Assembly (NCBI GenBank): GCA_047967505.1
Contig: CM106540.1
Source of the DNA: Dipteris shenzhenensis
Taxonomy: Eukaryota > Polypodiophyta > Polypodiopsida > Gleicheniales
Direction: 5' to 3' (one strand)
Length of the DNA: 64,000 bases
Shown here: positions 22,962 through 36,795 of the stretch, one piece after another
Numbering within the stretch: position 1 is the first letter of the stretch
How the letters are laid out: every line of letters begins with the position of its first letter
Program-made: the position numbers and the translations under genes
Notes under the pieces: generated by a model
Told to the model about the DNA's origin: nothing
Seen by the model: only the letters and a program-made list of their open reading frames with translations
Database searches by the model: none

Positions 22962-24078
22962 GAGATTCCATGCCACATCATCAAAGTGCAGCTCCTATAC
23001 GAGGAAGATGTGAGTGTATGGCCCAACTTGGGCGAACATAAGTTGTTTCCAACTCGAGGTAGGCTAACATTGGATTGTGAGGACAACAAGACTAACAAAT
23101 TCTAGTTGGGATTTGCCAAAGAATCAAGGACTGGTCCAAAGAGGCTGAATGCAAGACTGACATGTTACAACTAAACTGCATAAGGGGCCACTGCAAGACA
23201 TAAAGGCAAGAGGACAGAGTGTGGCAGAGATGAGAGCTAAGAGTGACCAGTTATGTTCATAGATTGTGGCTCTAGCTGTTAAGCTTCCAAGCTGACTAAA
23301 TGCAGAGACTAGTCAGCTCATAATGTGGAGTGACTGCTTGTAGCACTTCCAGATCTGCCCATTTCACACATAGGAACGCTATTAATGAAGTAACACTGTA
23401 GACTACTTTCATGTGCGCAAGCCATGGGAACCCACAATTCCAATGCGGAGCAGTCCTGGTGTATGATGCCCTGGTGTATAAAGATATTTTTAGCAACCAT
23501 TATTATAAATCAGGTAGAGTTAGCTTTAGCTAGCAGAAGATTTAACATAGTCAAGGTTTTGATGTAAACAGTGCACATCCACTAAAGATGATACACTCTA
23601 AAGCAACCCGCAATATAATTCCATGTTTTGCTTCCTTTGTCAGACAAAACAAAGAGGAAACAGAAGCAAGTAAAAAAAGTTTAGGACCTTCCCTTTCTCT
23701 TTAGGCAGAAAGGAAAGAAAGAAGCACAGCTAAAATCCACTAGACGTACGTGTGACTGTCGAACCAAGCTTTTCAAACAGAGAATATATTCCTTTGGAAA
23801 CCATTCACAAAACTAAACACTGCTATTCCTCTCCACATGATAAAATGTCTGATAAAAAATCCTTAATCCATCTTACAAGAATGTTCATATCACAAATATA
23901 CACTACCCATCTCATCCTAAAATATTCAAAAATCGTCAGCATAGGTCTAAAAAAGGAATAGTCCCAAGTGCTTCTCTGAAGTCACCATCGAATTCCCATT
24001 CAAAGCATTATGGACTTCACCGCACGAGTCACACAAAACAGAACTGGATTCTGCATGACTTTCCTAGTAAAAGAGAGC

Positions 24079-27000
24079 TTAAGAATAAGAGGCCATATTC
24101 ACACCTGCCTCACCCCTGTTGAAGGTTTTCTTCCAAGAATCTTCGCGTGCCCTTGAGTAGCAAAGATAGTACGAGATGCTCAAAATGAAAGTGAAGAATG
24201 TGAACGCTACTCCTGCAGCGAAAGTGTCTCTGCGAATCGCTTCACAAGTTAAGGTCACTGTACCGAAGTACGAAAAATATCTAATGTGTTTAGCATTCTC
24301 GACTGAACCAGCCAACAAGCAAGCTCCTGCGATAATGAAGGACAACCTGCAGGAATTTGAGGAAAAAGTTAAACAACAGAGCCTGCAAATGACCACATTA
24401 GTTTGGAACATGAGAAATTACAGGGAACACCACAAGATTGTTCGTAGTGAAGATACAGGATCACGATCAGCATACACCATACAGAAAATAAGTGAACCCA
24501 ATTCTGAATTCCAATGCCTCAGAACCTCAACATTTATTCTGGGAAAAGACGACTGAAAATACTCTCCCAAAAGAAAAAAAATTTTTCCCTGGAAACCCGA
24601 ACCTATACATTTATTCTGGGAAAAGACAACTGAAAATACTCTCCCAAAAGAAATATTTTTCCCCTAGAAACCCCTCAGACAAAATGTTACACTTACCAGT
24701 TCAGGATAAAGAAGATAATTGCGAAAGCTCGGGCTGCACCAGGCTTCAACGAGCTTCCACAGCAAAGACATCGAGTGGCAGCTGTTATGAGGGCTTGACT
24801 TCCTAGCAAAAAGAGAAGGGCTCCAGTGCCTAACCCAGTTGCAATGTCTGATCCATAGTAACACCACTGATATTGACTTATATCGTCATGCTGTATCGTG
24901 CCCTGTAGTGAGCACCATAGATGAGCATCAGCGTTCCACAACATAAAGCAATCATTGGCCTTACTTTGACAATGTATTCCAGTGCTGCCTTCAAGACAAT
25001 AAACAAGAAGTAAGTCATTTCCTTCCCTTTTGAACAGATGTTAATGGAAAGGTCTTTGAAAGGATGTATAAAGGCAAGGATGCTTTCAAGATAAGAGACA
25101 AAGAAGTAAATCATTTCTTGCAGTCTTTTTATTTCAATCCTCCTCTTTTGAAAGGATGTTTCATGGTAATGTCAATAAAAAGATGCAACCTCCTACACCA
25201 AAGTCTTGTCTTTTTCTTCCAATCCTCCTGTTTTGAAATGGGAAGGTCACTAAAGATATCATGTATAGAATTTGGGGCAAGAGGATAAGGCAAAGCCTCA
25301 AATTGCCACTTTTTGAGTAGCCTGCTTCTAAAGTACACTACTTTCACATTCATACATGGTGCCATTGAAGAGCAAATGGGGCCTAATCAGCTTGCAAATT
25401 AGACTTCCGTCAAATTACATTTGACAAACACAACTTGGAGTTCTGTGTCAAAGCCATGCTCTGAGGTTGAAATCCCCAGCCAGGGAGAATACTAATGACC
25501 CACTTTTTGGTATCAATAAATAGCGTACCTTTGTAAGACGAGAATATATCCAATAGTTATCCAATAGTACAAATTCAGATTTTTGATGTTGTAAAGACCA
25601 AAAAAAAAAAAAGCTGCTAGAACTTCCACACCCGCATAAGATATTTTGATAAAGTTGAACAGCTGATATGTGATGATTTAATCAGGCAGAAAAAAGAAAT
25701 TACTGGGGACCTAATTAACCCTCCAAAAGAATCAGAATGCAAGGGTCTACCTTCTTAGACTACAATACATCCAATCTTACAAATTAAAATTTGTTTATAA
25801 CAAAGAAGACCAAAACGAATAAACCCCAATATCTCAATCTGTCAGGCAAGACCGCAGTAAAGAAAATATGGAAAAGACTAAGTATTTGGAAGAAAGCACA
25901 CACACACAGAGAGAGAGAGAGAGGTGCAGGAAAAGGCCCCATCAGAACCACATGTTATTGATTCCCCCCCCCCTCCTTTCGTTGGTATGTGCAGGAACAG
26001 GCTCCTTCCTTTTCAGCTGCTCCTCCCTTTCATGCACATATTACTAGAAATTCGCATTTGACTTTAGGGGACATATTTGGGAACTTGTCAAGTCGAAATT
26101 TACATCTCCAAATAGCTAAAAGAATACATGGAAGCAACTGTACAAGTGAGACATAATATCTGAAAAAGATGCATGAGTAAACATTCCCTGGACCTAAAAC
26201 TCAAACCCACATAATTGCACAAAATTTCTTTATAATGAACAGGACTGACGACACCTGAAACAAATTCCTGATAGAAAAATGCAAAAGAATGTACTCGGGA
26301 ATTTCATCCAGAATTCCCACAATCCATAGCGCAGTATGAGTCCATATTAGACAGCAAAGTGCAGACTTACAAACTCACAATCACTAAGCATCTTGCATGG
26401 TAAGAAACAATATTCCCAGAAAAGTCAAAAACTACTTGAAACACAGAGGCTCTTTTGCAACCAAAAGGCCAATCAGGCAAAGGAGAAACCTACTAATGAC
26501 TAAAGGGCTCAGAACAACCAGCAGAGAGGGCTAGTTTGATGAGACCTTGGCCTTTGCCTTCAAGACAAGGAGAGATCTGCAATGCTTCTGAAAATTCATG
26601 ACACCCACAATAACAAACCAAGTGTTTGCTCCCAAAAAGCCAATCCCTGTTAGACTGTCCCAGTAGATGAAGCTGGATTCGGTAGCAAAGCTCGACATAT
26701 CTAGGGCTGGAAACATGGGTGCCAACCACAGGCAGTACAGGCAGGGAACAACGGCAATTCCCAATGCCCACGCTCAGCTGCTAGTGTGGCCAGCCATCCG
26801 AGGCTATCTTGCTAACTGTACGAGGGCTCATAAATTAGAGTATAGAAAGGTATCCTCATTCCTTGAGGCAATGCAGTGTAGTCAGGCAGTTGCCAAAACA
26901 CTGGCAACCTGCAGGGACACGTACCCAAGTGTAGTGTGGCAAACAGTCTCCCACCAGTGCACCTGGAGATGTCCTATGAGGTAGCATCCCCAATGCCCAG

Positions 27001-28016
27001 GCATGGATGACTGTGCAAATGACCCCAGACAAATCCTCCCACAACTGCTTCCTCGAATAGATATATCAAACTGGAAAAAATAAAGATCCAGGTTATCTTT
27101 AATACCAGGAGGCCTAGCAGGTCGTATAAAGAATAATACCGTACGTGAAGCAATTACTTTTTGGGCCTTACCTTGTAGGAAAAACATTGCTAAGACATTG
27201 TTACGAGTAAGAGGTCGTTGCTCTTGTTGTTTTGAAGTACGTGTAGCTCACTCTTATATCCCCTCCTCATCAAAGCCACAAATTATCCAAGGATCCCACC
27301 GAAACGACTTATCATCAGCAAGACCTCGGGAGACTAAACATACATGAAGAAGCTCATGAAAAACACAAGTGACTCCGTATGCTCCTCACTGTTGGACCGG
27401 TCTAATCATTGCTCAGCTTGCATGAAATATGTCTTCATCGAGTAGGTTAAATACTGTTAACGGCAAGACAGAATTCACCTCAGTTCTTATTGGAAGCCAG
27501 TACTTAACAGTGAAGTATTATCCTGGGATTTTGGATTTCATTACAGCATTTTCACTTTTTATGTCAAGACACATCGCCACAGTCAAATTTCTCAACACCC
27601 GGATGATAACCTGGACAGATACAGTCCGAAAAACACAGATCATGTACGCGGAAAGCTAGTCCAAGAATTGAGTCTACGCTTGCGAACCAGGAAGCCTCCA
27701 ATTCTTCCCAGGAGACAGATGTCTAAGGCTTCGGTAAGCAAGCAGCAGCATTACATGCTTAGGTTGATAATAATTTACAGATCGTGCGAAGATAGTTAGA
27801 CTGTCACAAAAATTCACGAAAATTTGAGTGTATGCCAAGCTGCGCGTTAGATCTGATAGTTCTGCAAGAGAAAACCATAACAAGCACCAACCACGACTAA
27901 GTAGGGAAAGGACAAGAACAAACCTTTGCACGCCTCTGCTCGGCCCCAACGCCGAGACCGAAAGCTATAAGATCTAGCACGAAGACTGTGACAATAAGAA
28001 ACGTCGAGGCTCCCAT
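24079..28016 (-). CDS. DUF1218 membrane protein, three exons, 188 aa
   Basis: The coding exons are 28016-27924, 24902-24697 and 24346-24079 (93 + 206 + 268 nt), joined by canonical GT...AG introns of 3021 and 350 bp. The acceptors end CTACAG and CTGCAG; the donors are AAG|GTTTGT and CTG|GTAAGT. The start MGASTFLIVTVFVLDLIAF gives a first membrane segment at residues 5-24, followed by AEQRRAK. Exon 2 carries CYYGSDIATG (the family's 'C.Y..DIATG' signature), a second membrane helix and RCLCCG. Exon 3 carries GACLLAGSVENAKH, CEAIRRDTFAAG and AFTFFTFILSISYY. Four membrane segments, the conserved cysteines and a length near 190 aa fit plant DUF1218 proteins. Some members of that family (the MWL proteins) affect cell-wall lignin; the role of this one is not shown. 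The W100 codon is split by intron 2. The gene appears intact. Confidence 0.92.
25897..25923. repeat. (CA)n-(GA)n microsatellite in DUF1218 intron 1
   Basis: A short CA run passes directly into a GA run. Confidence 0.9.
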
Positions 28017-28600
28017 AGCTGTTGGACAAGACAAGTGAGCACAAAGCTTGAGCTGATCTTCAATCTTCCGTCCCCTTGCCTGGATCCGCCTCCTGCTCCG
28101 CCGTAAGCTGTGAATCTGCAAGCGCTGCTTGCAATCCCTGCAGTGAGCCCGATGTTAGCTGCAGCCCGGCAGATATGAAGCTGTTTCCGAAAGGCAATCA
28201 GCCGTTGCGAGGTCAAATCAAATGCAGGTCCTAAGCAACAAACGCGACTTGACTACTAGTGTGTCTAGCTTCTGATGCAAGCAAGTAATTTCCTAGATGT
28301 AAACAACCGTCGTTTTGACGCATACTCGTGCCAGAATGATACAAGCTCGTTCAAAGGCGAAGTTTAGCTGTGGAAAACTGCTTTTTACGGGGCGAGACAG
28401 AACAGGAGAAGGAATGAGATGATGATAAGAAGAGAAGAGACAGAGATGGAGGGGGAGCATACCGGGAAAGTGTAGAAAGGGAGCGCAAACAAGGTGGAGC
28501 AGGGAGGCGAAGGGAACGGAAGAAGGTGGGTTTGCGAGGTAAGAGGTCCGCGTCGGCAGGCTGTAAAAGAGAATTGACGTGGCACCTTCCTTTCTTTTAA
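28017..28600 (-). promoter_or_regulatory. Probable 5' UTR and promoter side of the DUF1218 gene
   Basis: Upstream of the ATG, on the minus strand, lies a pyrimidine-rich leader at about 28390-28530 ending in a donor-like CCCG|GTATGC (about 28461). An acceptor-like CACTGCAG sits at about 28140, so a 5' UTR intron is possible. GC content rises here compared with the flanking DNA, as expected for a promoter region. No TATA box was pinned down. Confidence 0.35.
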
Positions 28601-31600
28601 AATTTAAAAATTAAAAAGCGCATTTATTTCCCCCTCACATCTATGCCACGTCGCTTGCACGCCTGTCCTTCGTGCACGTTCCCTTCACACCACACTCTCT
28701 TTTACACACCAATCTGAATGTGGGAATCTGCAACGTGAAGATCCATCAACACTTATAATGGTACTAAACTTCGTTCTTTCCTCATCTCCAACCTCTTAGG
28801 CTTACTGCACACGCACACGCACACGCACAAGCTGGAGCCCAGCCTCTGCGCATCCAGCTCTGTGCATGCGCTTTAATGCACAATGCTCAACAATGCGCCC
28901 TCTATGCCCCATTACACACCCTACAATTCTTGTGCGCCATTCTCAGTGACCGGAGATAGCCAATTGACCATAGCTGCCTACGGGCACATGCTAGTCTCTT
29001 GGCTTGTAAGCGGGTGTGCAGAAAGTACACAACCAGCACAGCTGGTTAGAACAAATTGAACTTTCAAAAGCCGCATGAACAGAATAGGTTCCATTCAAGA
29101 GTGCCTCGCAGCGCATCCAGTGCACCCTCGCTCCATCTAGTCCGTGTGCACTAACTCTTAAACAACCTACCACCCCAATCATCCAAGACATGATGCCCTT
29201 TGCAACCACCATGCACCTCTGCCCACACACCAAAGCGTGTGCACATGTAGCTTGGCTCTAAGTAACCCTCTACATTCACGACATAAACCCTTCTACCTTT
29301 AACACCTTTCAAAGCTAGTGAGCACACATCAAACAATGCATGGTGAATGGCAAGCTCTAGCATCAATGTGACCTCCACAACACATGCATTAAAAAACATG
29401 GATTGGCTATAATCTATAATGACAATGTTGTCATCCTTGAGCAACATTCATGTTGCCATCCTAGAATTTTTTTCACGTCATCTCACAAAGATGATGTTGA
29501 ATGAGCTCCTTGAGCATTCTTTTTCCTTCACATGAGTCCTTTTCATCACCTACCTACTACACACCTTTCCTAATTGTTGCCTTTTGATTGGCTAGCAAGA
29601 ATTGATATCAAGCTATACAAAGCTCACGCAAGCATAGCCAACATCAAGCTATACAAAGCTCACGCAAGCATAGCCAACCCTTGTCCAACGGCAGCATGTG
29701 CATTGTGTTACACAACATGGGTTGACAAAGGAGAGATTTACACTATTGAATGTACCTTCTTCAGAAACAAAATGGCATCAATCAACAACAAATTGTGCCA
29801 TTGTTGCATTCAAAAATAATAATACTGTAGTGCTCAAATTTCATGAAAGCTTGCATGTTCTCCCCACGATTGTCCATGTACACAAATTGCCATGAATCTA
29901 GATCCCAACTTCTATCATGACAATCAAAATATAGATTCCTCATTGGGATTTACCCAAGCATTGATTTCATTGTGCATCATAAGTAATCACAAAAGTGATG
30001 AGCCCAAAAGTGATGAGCATAACATTTGTGCTTTTGTAATGACCAACATAGTGGGTCGCTATGGGACCACTAACCAGCCACTCAATGGATCACTAAGTGC
30101 CTACTCCCACTAGCAGTTAAAAATACCAATTAAGGTCTTTAATGAAAGTGTGCATTCCTATTAGGATTCAAGGTAGTGTAAAATCCTTACCACCACATAA
30201 AGATGCTGGAAAACATAACATATTTGAGACTAGGGTTAACAATTAAGAATTTTCAAAGGAGTAGATTGATTCAAAATTATACAACACGGGTACTTCAATT
30301 ATACATGGGCCATAGAATTGTGCCTAATATCCCTATAAATGCAATCTCCACTAGCAAGGCCCAAAAAACCCACATGATTCCATGGGAGCAAAGCTCGTGG
30401 CTACTAATTATCTATTTAATCCTTATGGTTAAAGATTGTATCATGATAGTCGATTGCCATGTAACGACCGTGTTGAAACTAGCCAATTTTCAAATTTAGT
30501 TCAGGGCACATTTTGGTATGGTGAAATCTTACTACTTATAGATTAAGAAAAAACACACAATGAAGAACCCCTTCTCCTAAAGGATCGTTTTTTTGCTATA
30601 TCATCTTTTGTCAAAGTTTCTTAGATATAATTGCCAATGTGGGAAATGACATTGAGAAAAACAATCAATATTGCTTTTTAAAGGTATTGTACAAGCTCCA
30701 TAATTTTTATATCTTCATTTATCAAATCAACATAAAGTCTTATAAGGTCTAGAAGAAAAACAATTCATGTCATATAATTCAAATTTTGCTCAACAAGTGT
30801 CACTAAAGGTATCCCCAACTATCATCACTATTAAAAGGACCCGCCAAGTGTTTCTATTCATCTTGCAACTAGTTTCCATCGAAACTTTTTCTTTTCAAAT
30901 GGCCAAACATTCACAAACATTTTGCTTTGGCTATACTGTTACAAGCATGAATACCCCTAACAGTCAACCTTAATAATTAGACCAAAGCATAGGCACTAAT
31001 TAGAGCAAACCGCGTAAGTATTTCTTTTTTAATTTCTTGTGAGAGATTGCTTATGTCTCTCAAGACGCCCTAACGCATAGGAAGGTGTGCGCATAATGGA
31101 AAGGTGTGCTAGTGGGTGGGAAATGCCATTGGAAAATGCAATCTTAATTACTTTTTATGCTTAATAGAAGCTCCACAATCATACCATCTTCATCTATCAA
31201 CTCAATGCATATTATCATACAAGGTTTAGAAGATATGTATTGATGCCATATCATTCAAATTTGTTGAATAACTTAATAACTAGGCAAGTAATTGCCTTGA
31301 ACTCCAAATCTACCCAAACTAAATGAACTCAAAGAGCTACTTGCCCCCACCCCCTCTACATTTTTATATTGAGAGCCTCACATATTTGTTAGCAATAATC
31401 CCTACACCTCCGCAAAAAGAAATCTTGACTTTTCTAAGTGTTCAACGATGCTCAATGAGAAGAGTTTTAAATTGGGACATGGGATCTATGCCTCTCATTC
31501 CTCTAGGTTAAGTAGTTTTTTAAAAAACAACTCCAATATATATGAATAGTCAAATAGAGGGGGAGGAGCTTCCCATGTTAGATGCTCATGAGCTTGGATT

Positions 31601-34600
31601 TGCTAACCAAACAACTAGGAGGCCTCCACCATGTCAAGAACAAATTTTGTTTGCTTGTCCTATATTCAATTGTAATGAGTTCTCCGAGACATCACACAAT
31701 ATATTATACCTCAAAGGATTGGATAGATGCTTTATAAGGTCCCTACATAGATGTAGGCCAAACAATGTGGAGCAATCTCGAAAGAAACACTATGTACGCT
31801 TCAACTAGCACATTGACCCTCTGATAAATAAATATTAAAGATGTCATAGGGAGGTCACATTTGGATACATATAGGAAGGCTATTTTCTATTATGAATATC
31901 TGTGAATGAAAATTCACATCAGTGTACTATAGCAAAGATGGTTTCATGTAAGTCATTAATAATATAAGGAGTTACATGCAGAACCTTACTCTTATAATAT
32001 ACAAAATTATATCATTCCATGTTTGACCTTTTGAATATCAATAATTTAGACCTAATTATAACATTGAAATTCCATAGAGCATTAAAAACCACTGGTGAGG
32101 GTCCTAGCATAGATATAAATGAGGAATAGAATAATCACTTACGTGCGTTGAAGTCACATATACTTTAGAATTTATGTTTCCCAAGCTTATTTCTTTAATT
32201 TAAAAAATCTTCAAAAGTTCACATGATGAGCCAACTTATAGACATAGTATCTTTTGAATAATTGTAAGTGTTTTGCATCACAAAAATAAAGTATTTCCAA
32301 AATTCTTATTGTCGTATAAAATGGAAGTACTATATTTGTTATGCAGTTGCACACCATGGATAGCCCATAAGTGAAAATTTTCTCTCAGTGCTCCTACTTT
32401 TAGTGACAGCAAAGCCAAAAATAAAAGATTTTCTATGAGCTCTTTCATGAGATCTCTGGATGGAAATTTTATCACTATGCTCATTGTTGTCACTTTCATC
32501 ATCAATGCCTTGTATTACAATGATAGATATAGACTTTAAAATTTCAAGTGCAAACATAAGGAATAAAAGGAATCTAGTTATTTTAAAAAAGGGAGATATT
32601 GCCCTAAATTATGATAAGTATCAAGTTATCCCAAATGTCCCCACAGACCATTAGGGACTCAATAGGGGGACATACACTCATCTTTGATCCACCCATTTGC
32701 TTTGCCTCACTATGTCTAGTAAACCTAAGCTTTTGTATTAATCTTTTAGAGCATATCTTTATTTTTGTACCTTATGGTTGAGAGCCATTTATTTTTTAGC
32801 TTTGAAATTCACATGACTTTTCTCTAAACTACCATTCTCCCATTGGGGTGATTTGAACTCACAACCTCCATTGATCCTTTTAAAAGGACAACCCTTCATC
32901 CCATTGGGAGATTGGAACTAGCTACCTCCCCTCCTGCATGAGCCCCACCAATGGCTATGGAGCATAGTGCTATTATCAAAAGGAGCCAAATGAAATATAT
33001 TTTTAAAAAGATCACCCCAATGGTGTCTCATGTTGGATATCCACACCTATAATGCTCCCCTTCATTAATATCCCCCCCTCCTTTCATATTTCCTATTCTC
33101 CCCCTTACTTTAATGAACTCCCTTTGATTGCAACTCATTAAAAAAAATCATTGCTCTACCCTCCTCCCTTAGTTTAATGAGTCCCTCCCTCTTTCCTTTC
33201 ACCCCTCCCTCTAATCTCAACTAATGCAAATGGAGTTTGGATTTTTTGTGGAGTATGGGGACACTAGGGGGACATTCTTGATCTTCTTACATGGATTGAA
33301 ACCAAAATCTATCAAAAGTCTCACTGTTGCCTTGTATAGGACCTAATCCATGATTAGTAGGAAAGAAATGATAATAAGTATTGAAATAAGAAATTTAAAA
33401 TTTTGACAGCTTCCAAAACTCGATTGAATACTCATACAATGGTTCTTATGGTCTAGATACTCATACCATCTATGGTTCACTCATGTCAAATGCATCTTGG
33501 TTTCTTCAAGTTTCTTATTTCAACCTACTTGTTTAATGTGGGTGCTTGGGTTGGTTTCAATGGAAAAAATTCTCCATAATTATGTTACTCAATATGGAAA
33601 AGTCCAAAATGCTTTTTATGATAGAAAACACGTGCCAAAAAATATTCATATAAATGGGAGCTAATTTTGAATATGTTTTAATTAGCCCTTAGATATTACA
33701 TTAAAAGTAGTGATCTAAGCACAAATAATATGAGCATGATGATTAATGGCCTCAGTCATATTTTTGTATCAATTAGCATAAAAAGTGTCCTAGGGTTATA
33801 TTAAGTTTCAAGGCTAGGAAAAGGGTTGGGTGGAGCTGAGAATTCTTTTGATATATTGAGTCACAGCATCTAAACATTAGCTAAAAGACTTATAGGGCAT
33901 AACAAATATGTTTGAAGGGAGACTTAAGGAGCAATTGTCAATAATAGTGCAAGTGTGTAAGGATGGGCTTACATGTCCAAAAAGTCATAAGAACAATAAA
34001 GGTTGCCAGAAGAGAGTGCTACAAGGCGTGTTGACAAAGTGGAGTGCAAGAAGGGATAATGGCATTAGGAGGTGAAAATAATTTAAGACGCATGGTTTCC
34101 ATGACGGGCTTTACACTTTGTGGCTACTACAAGTTTTGGCCCTTGTACATATTGCAAGATAATCTTGAAAGGCGCAACCATTACTCGTTACACTTCTATA
34201 GGACATAGATTAAATTATATTATATCCATGCATAAGGTATAATAATATGATGTCATCTAGCACATCTTACACACATGTAGATCTTATAGTAGATAGAATT
34301 GGCTAATGTTGTTGCATAGCAAGGCACATTCTCTTGCCACCATCCATGGAAGGATTTTATTTTGCATGAATCTGCAAGGCTCATGGATTATGGATGAGTA
34401 GTCATACCATCTAACACCTAATAAAAGCAAGGGTTTCAAGGTAAAGGCTACTGCATTTCACAATTACATTTATGTGCATCAAATCATGACACATTTAGTA
34501 TAAAGGGTGGTCCTTTTCATAATTAAATTAAATATGTTTTTTTGCAATTTGTGTAGATCAAAGAGCATGAGTCCATTTTATCCCACTTGTCTTTCTTCAT

Positions 34601-34640
34601 TTTGGGTTGACTTGATTCAAGCTCATGATGGTACTAATTT
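28601..34640. other. Gene-poor stretch
   Basis: No recognisable gene. A (CACACG)n run lies near 28811-28830. Frames at 28991-29447 (minus) show no known motif, and the rest is AT-rich with short frames. Short tandem phrases occur (for example 'aaaagtgatgagc' twice near 29991-30018). It most likely consists of old, unrecognisable transposon DNA. Confidence 0.4.
29607..29678. repeat. Tandem duplication, period 36 bp
   Basis: Two copies of a unit starting 'atcaagctatacaaagctca', identical across the visible length. Confidence 0.95.
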
Positions 34641-34645
34641 AATAA

Positions 34646-34883
34646 ATCTTGCTTCTAAATAGCACCCAAAGGCTAGTGTGCTCTATATAAGGCTAGGCTT
34701 GTATATACTCTAAGAGGTAGCCTTTCCTCCTATGTTGGGTAAACACCACTTTGTTGAGGGATAGATCTTGCTTCTAAAAAGCACCAAAAGTCTAGTGTGC
34801 TCTATATAAGGCTAGGCTTTTATATAATCCAAGAGGTAGCCTTTCCTCCTATGCTGAGTAAACACCACTTTGTTGAGGAATAG
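34646..34883 (+). repeat. Tandem duplication of a TATA-containing segment (119 bp)
   Basis: Two adjacent copies start at 34646 and 34765. Each contains 'gctctatataaggctagg', a good TATA box, followed by 'gtagcctttcctcctatg'. About 220 bp downstream, 'tggtatcaagg' (35104-35114) resembles an initiator-tRNA-Met primer-binding site. The block therefore looks like the promoter part of a 5' LTR that ends near 35100. No partner LTR was found. Confidence 0.65.
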
Positions 34884-36040
34884 AGCATGTCAAGAGGGCT
34901 TCACTAAGAGGTACTTTTGTACACATTTGCAGACAAAATCATAAATGAGAGAAAACTTACCATACCATCCTCACTTGCAAAGGTAGTTGGTCTACAAGAA
35001 TCTTCCCTTTTTCTGATTTGGTGTGCTTGTAGACTCATACACAAGTAGGAGGTGACACTACTAAGTCTAGCCTAGTGAGTTTAAGTAGACTAGTTCATTT
35101 TGGTGGTATCAAGGAATTTTAGCAATGAAGAGATGGGCTAGTGTCAAGGGCTATGCTAAGGAGTGCAAGATTTGAGATCAAAGCTTAGTTTACCAAATTT
35201 AAGTGCAACTAGGGTGGGGATGACTAGGTAAGCATAGTAGAAATACCTTAGATGGATGTGGCTATCTTTAAGTGGCCATCTTTAAGTGGCCTTGCGCTTT
35301 ATGGTAAAGAAATAGTTATGCAAATTTTTCTAAGTGATCTATGGTGTAATTGTCCCTCACATAGATAGTCCTAGATTCTACTAGGAGAGGAACTCTTCAA
35401 AGAGCAAGAGATGGCAAGGTTAGAAGAAGAGGAGCGCCATTGGTGAATACATAGATGGATTTCAAAATGCCTAGTGGTAATGAACCATGTTAAGTAGTGG
35501 GTGTCATGGCCATAGAAAATGCAGTTAAAGGCAACTGATAAGGGCACAGTTAGGAGCATCATGGTAAGGAAAACACAACTTTGTCAGTCCATCTCCATCC
35601 ATTTACTTTGAACGTCATCTCCATTTTCTACTATCAAATGTGAAAAAGCGAGACATGATGGTGAAAGGTGTAAACACTTTTCTCCACGTGTTTTTGTAGA
35701 ATACACACTGTCATTTTTCATTTAACTTGTAAGGCCATTTTTTGTGATATCCATAAGCAAAATACTGATGATAGTTCATTTTTGTCTAATTTTCCATTCT
35801 TAAGTCCTATTTCTTTGGCTATAGGCTAACATATATTATGCACTATTTGAGCAAGGTATAATTATGCATCTTAATGCATTTGCTTATCATAACTTTGAGA
35901 TACAAAAAGAAATCAACTCGTTCATTTGTACTTCCAACTACAACCATTATGGTACCAAATGTGTTCAATTTTAAATGTATGGGAATTATTATTGATCGAA
36001 TCTCCAGTAAATGATATATAGTGAGCTATCATCCATTTAT
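34884..36040. other. Leader-like and non-coding stretch
   Basis: The PBS-like site at 35104-35114 is followed by sequence without a gag ORF. Nothing else was recognised. Confidence 0.35.
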
Positions 36041-36232
36041 TGTATTGAAGTCACTATACCATGTTGCTTTAAGATGTTACTATAACAAAGTTGTTCTACC
36101 ATGATTCACGTCCCAGTATTCAACTTCATAATTTATTGTATTGAAGTCACTATACCATGTTGCTTAAAAATGTTAGTCATTATCTCAAAGTTGTCCTACC
36201 ATGATTCATGTCCTAATATTCACCTTCATTAT
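36041..36232. repeat. Tandem duplication, period ~96 bp
   Basis: 'tgtattgaagtcactatacc' and the following 'ctaccatgattca.gtcc' occur at 36041 and 36137, with several substitutions. Confidence 0.85.
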
Positions 36233-36795
36233 TTTGTTACAATCCAATAATGATCATCGTTGTTGACCTTAATATCTAGTATACCATATCCAATTTACAA
36301 CTTGTATCCTTACATTACCTTATTTATATGCATACCCTTAATTACATTTCCATAATTATTTCATATATCACCTTTAGTTCTAAAATCGCCCTTTGTTATA
36401 CTATCATAATTATTTCATGTATCACCTATAGTTCTAGTACGGCATTTATTCACATGCCACCTTAAACATCAATATCTTAGTTGAATAAAGTAGTCCAAAT
36501 CACATGAATTCCACATTAGCATGTCATTGGCTTTAAGTCTATGGGCATGAGATCGCGGTAAATTTTAAAATTGAGGTTACAAGTAGCCATGGGTGAGATT
36601 TGGGTCGAGCTATGATGACACCATCTAAGCATAAGCATAATGAAAGGCACTCACTAACAATAAAATGGAGCTCATTTGACCCTATTTTTTATGATATTAT
36701 GGTTATGTCTCAGTGTTGTCTTAAATAAAGCTTTATATGTCATCACTTTCATTGAATATTCCACAAAAAACATGGATTTATTTTTTTGAGATAAG

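Larger units (their letters stand above)
20222..24000. other. Gene-poor DNA with LTR-like traces
   Basis: No recognisable gene. A purine tract before TGTTAG at 20572 and a CTAACA at about 21228-21233 could be the ends of an old LTR, with a TATA-like 'ggctataaaaccc' at about 21178. No duplicated copy or target duplication supports this. A (TC)n tract followed by a C run lies at 22576-22615. The open frame at 22923-23105 has no recognised motif. Confidence 0.4.

Noticed and set aside
26531-26764. Hydrophobic minus-strand frame inside DUF1218 intron 1
   Set aside because: It starts at a non-ATG codon, matches no family I recognise and is not needed for the gene model. It might be an old insertion, but there is no support.
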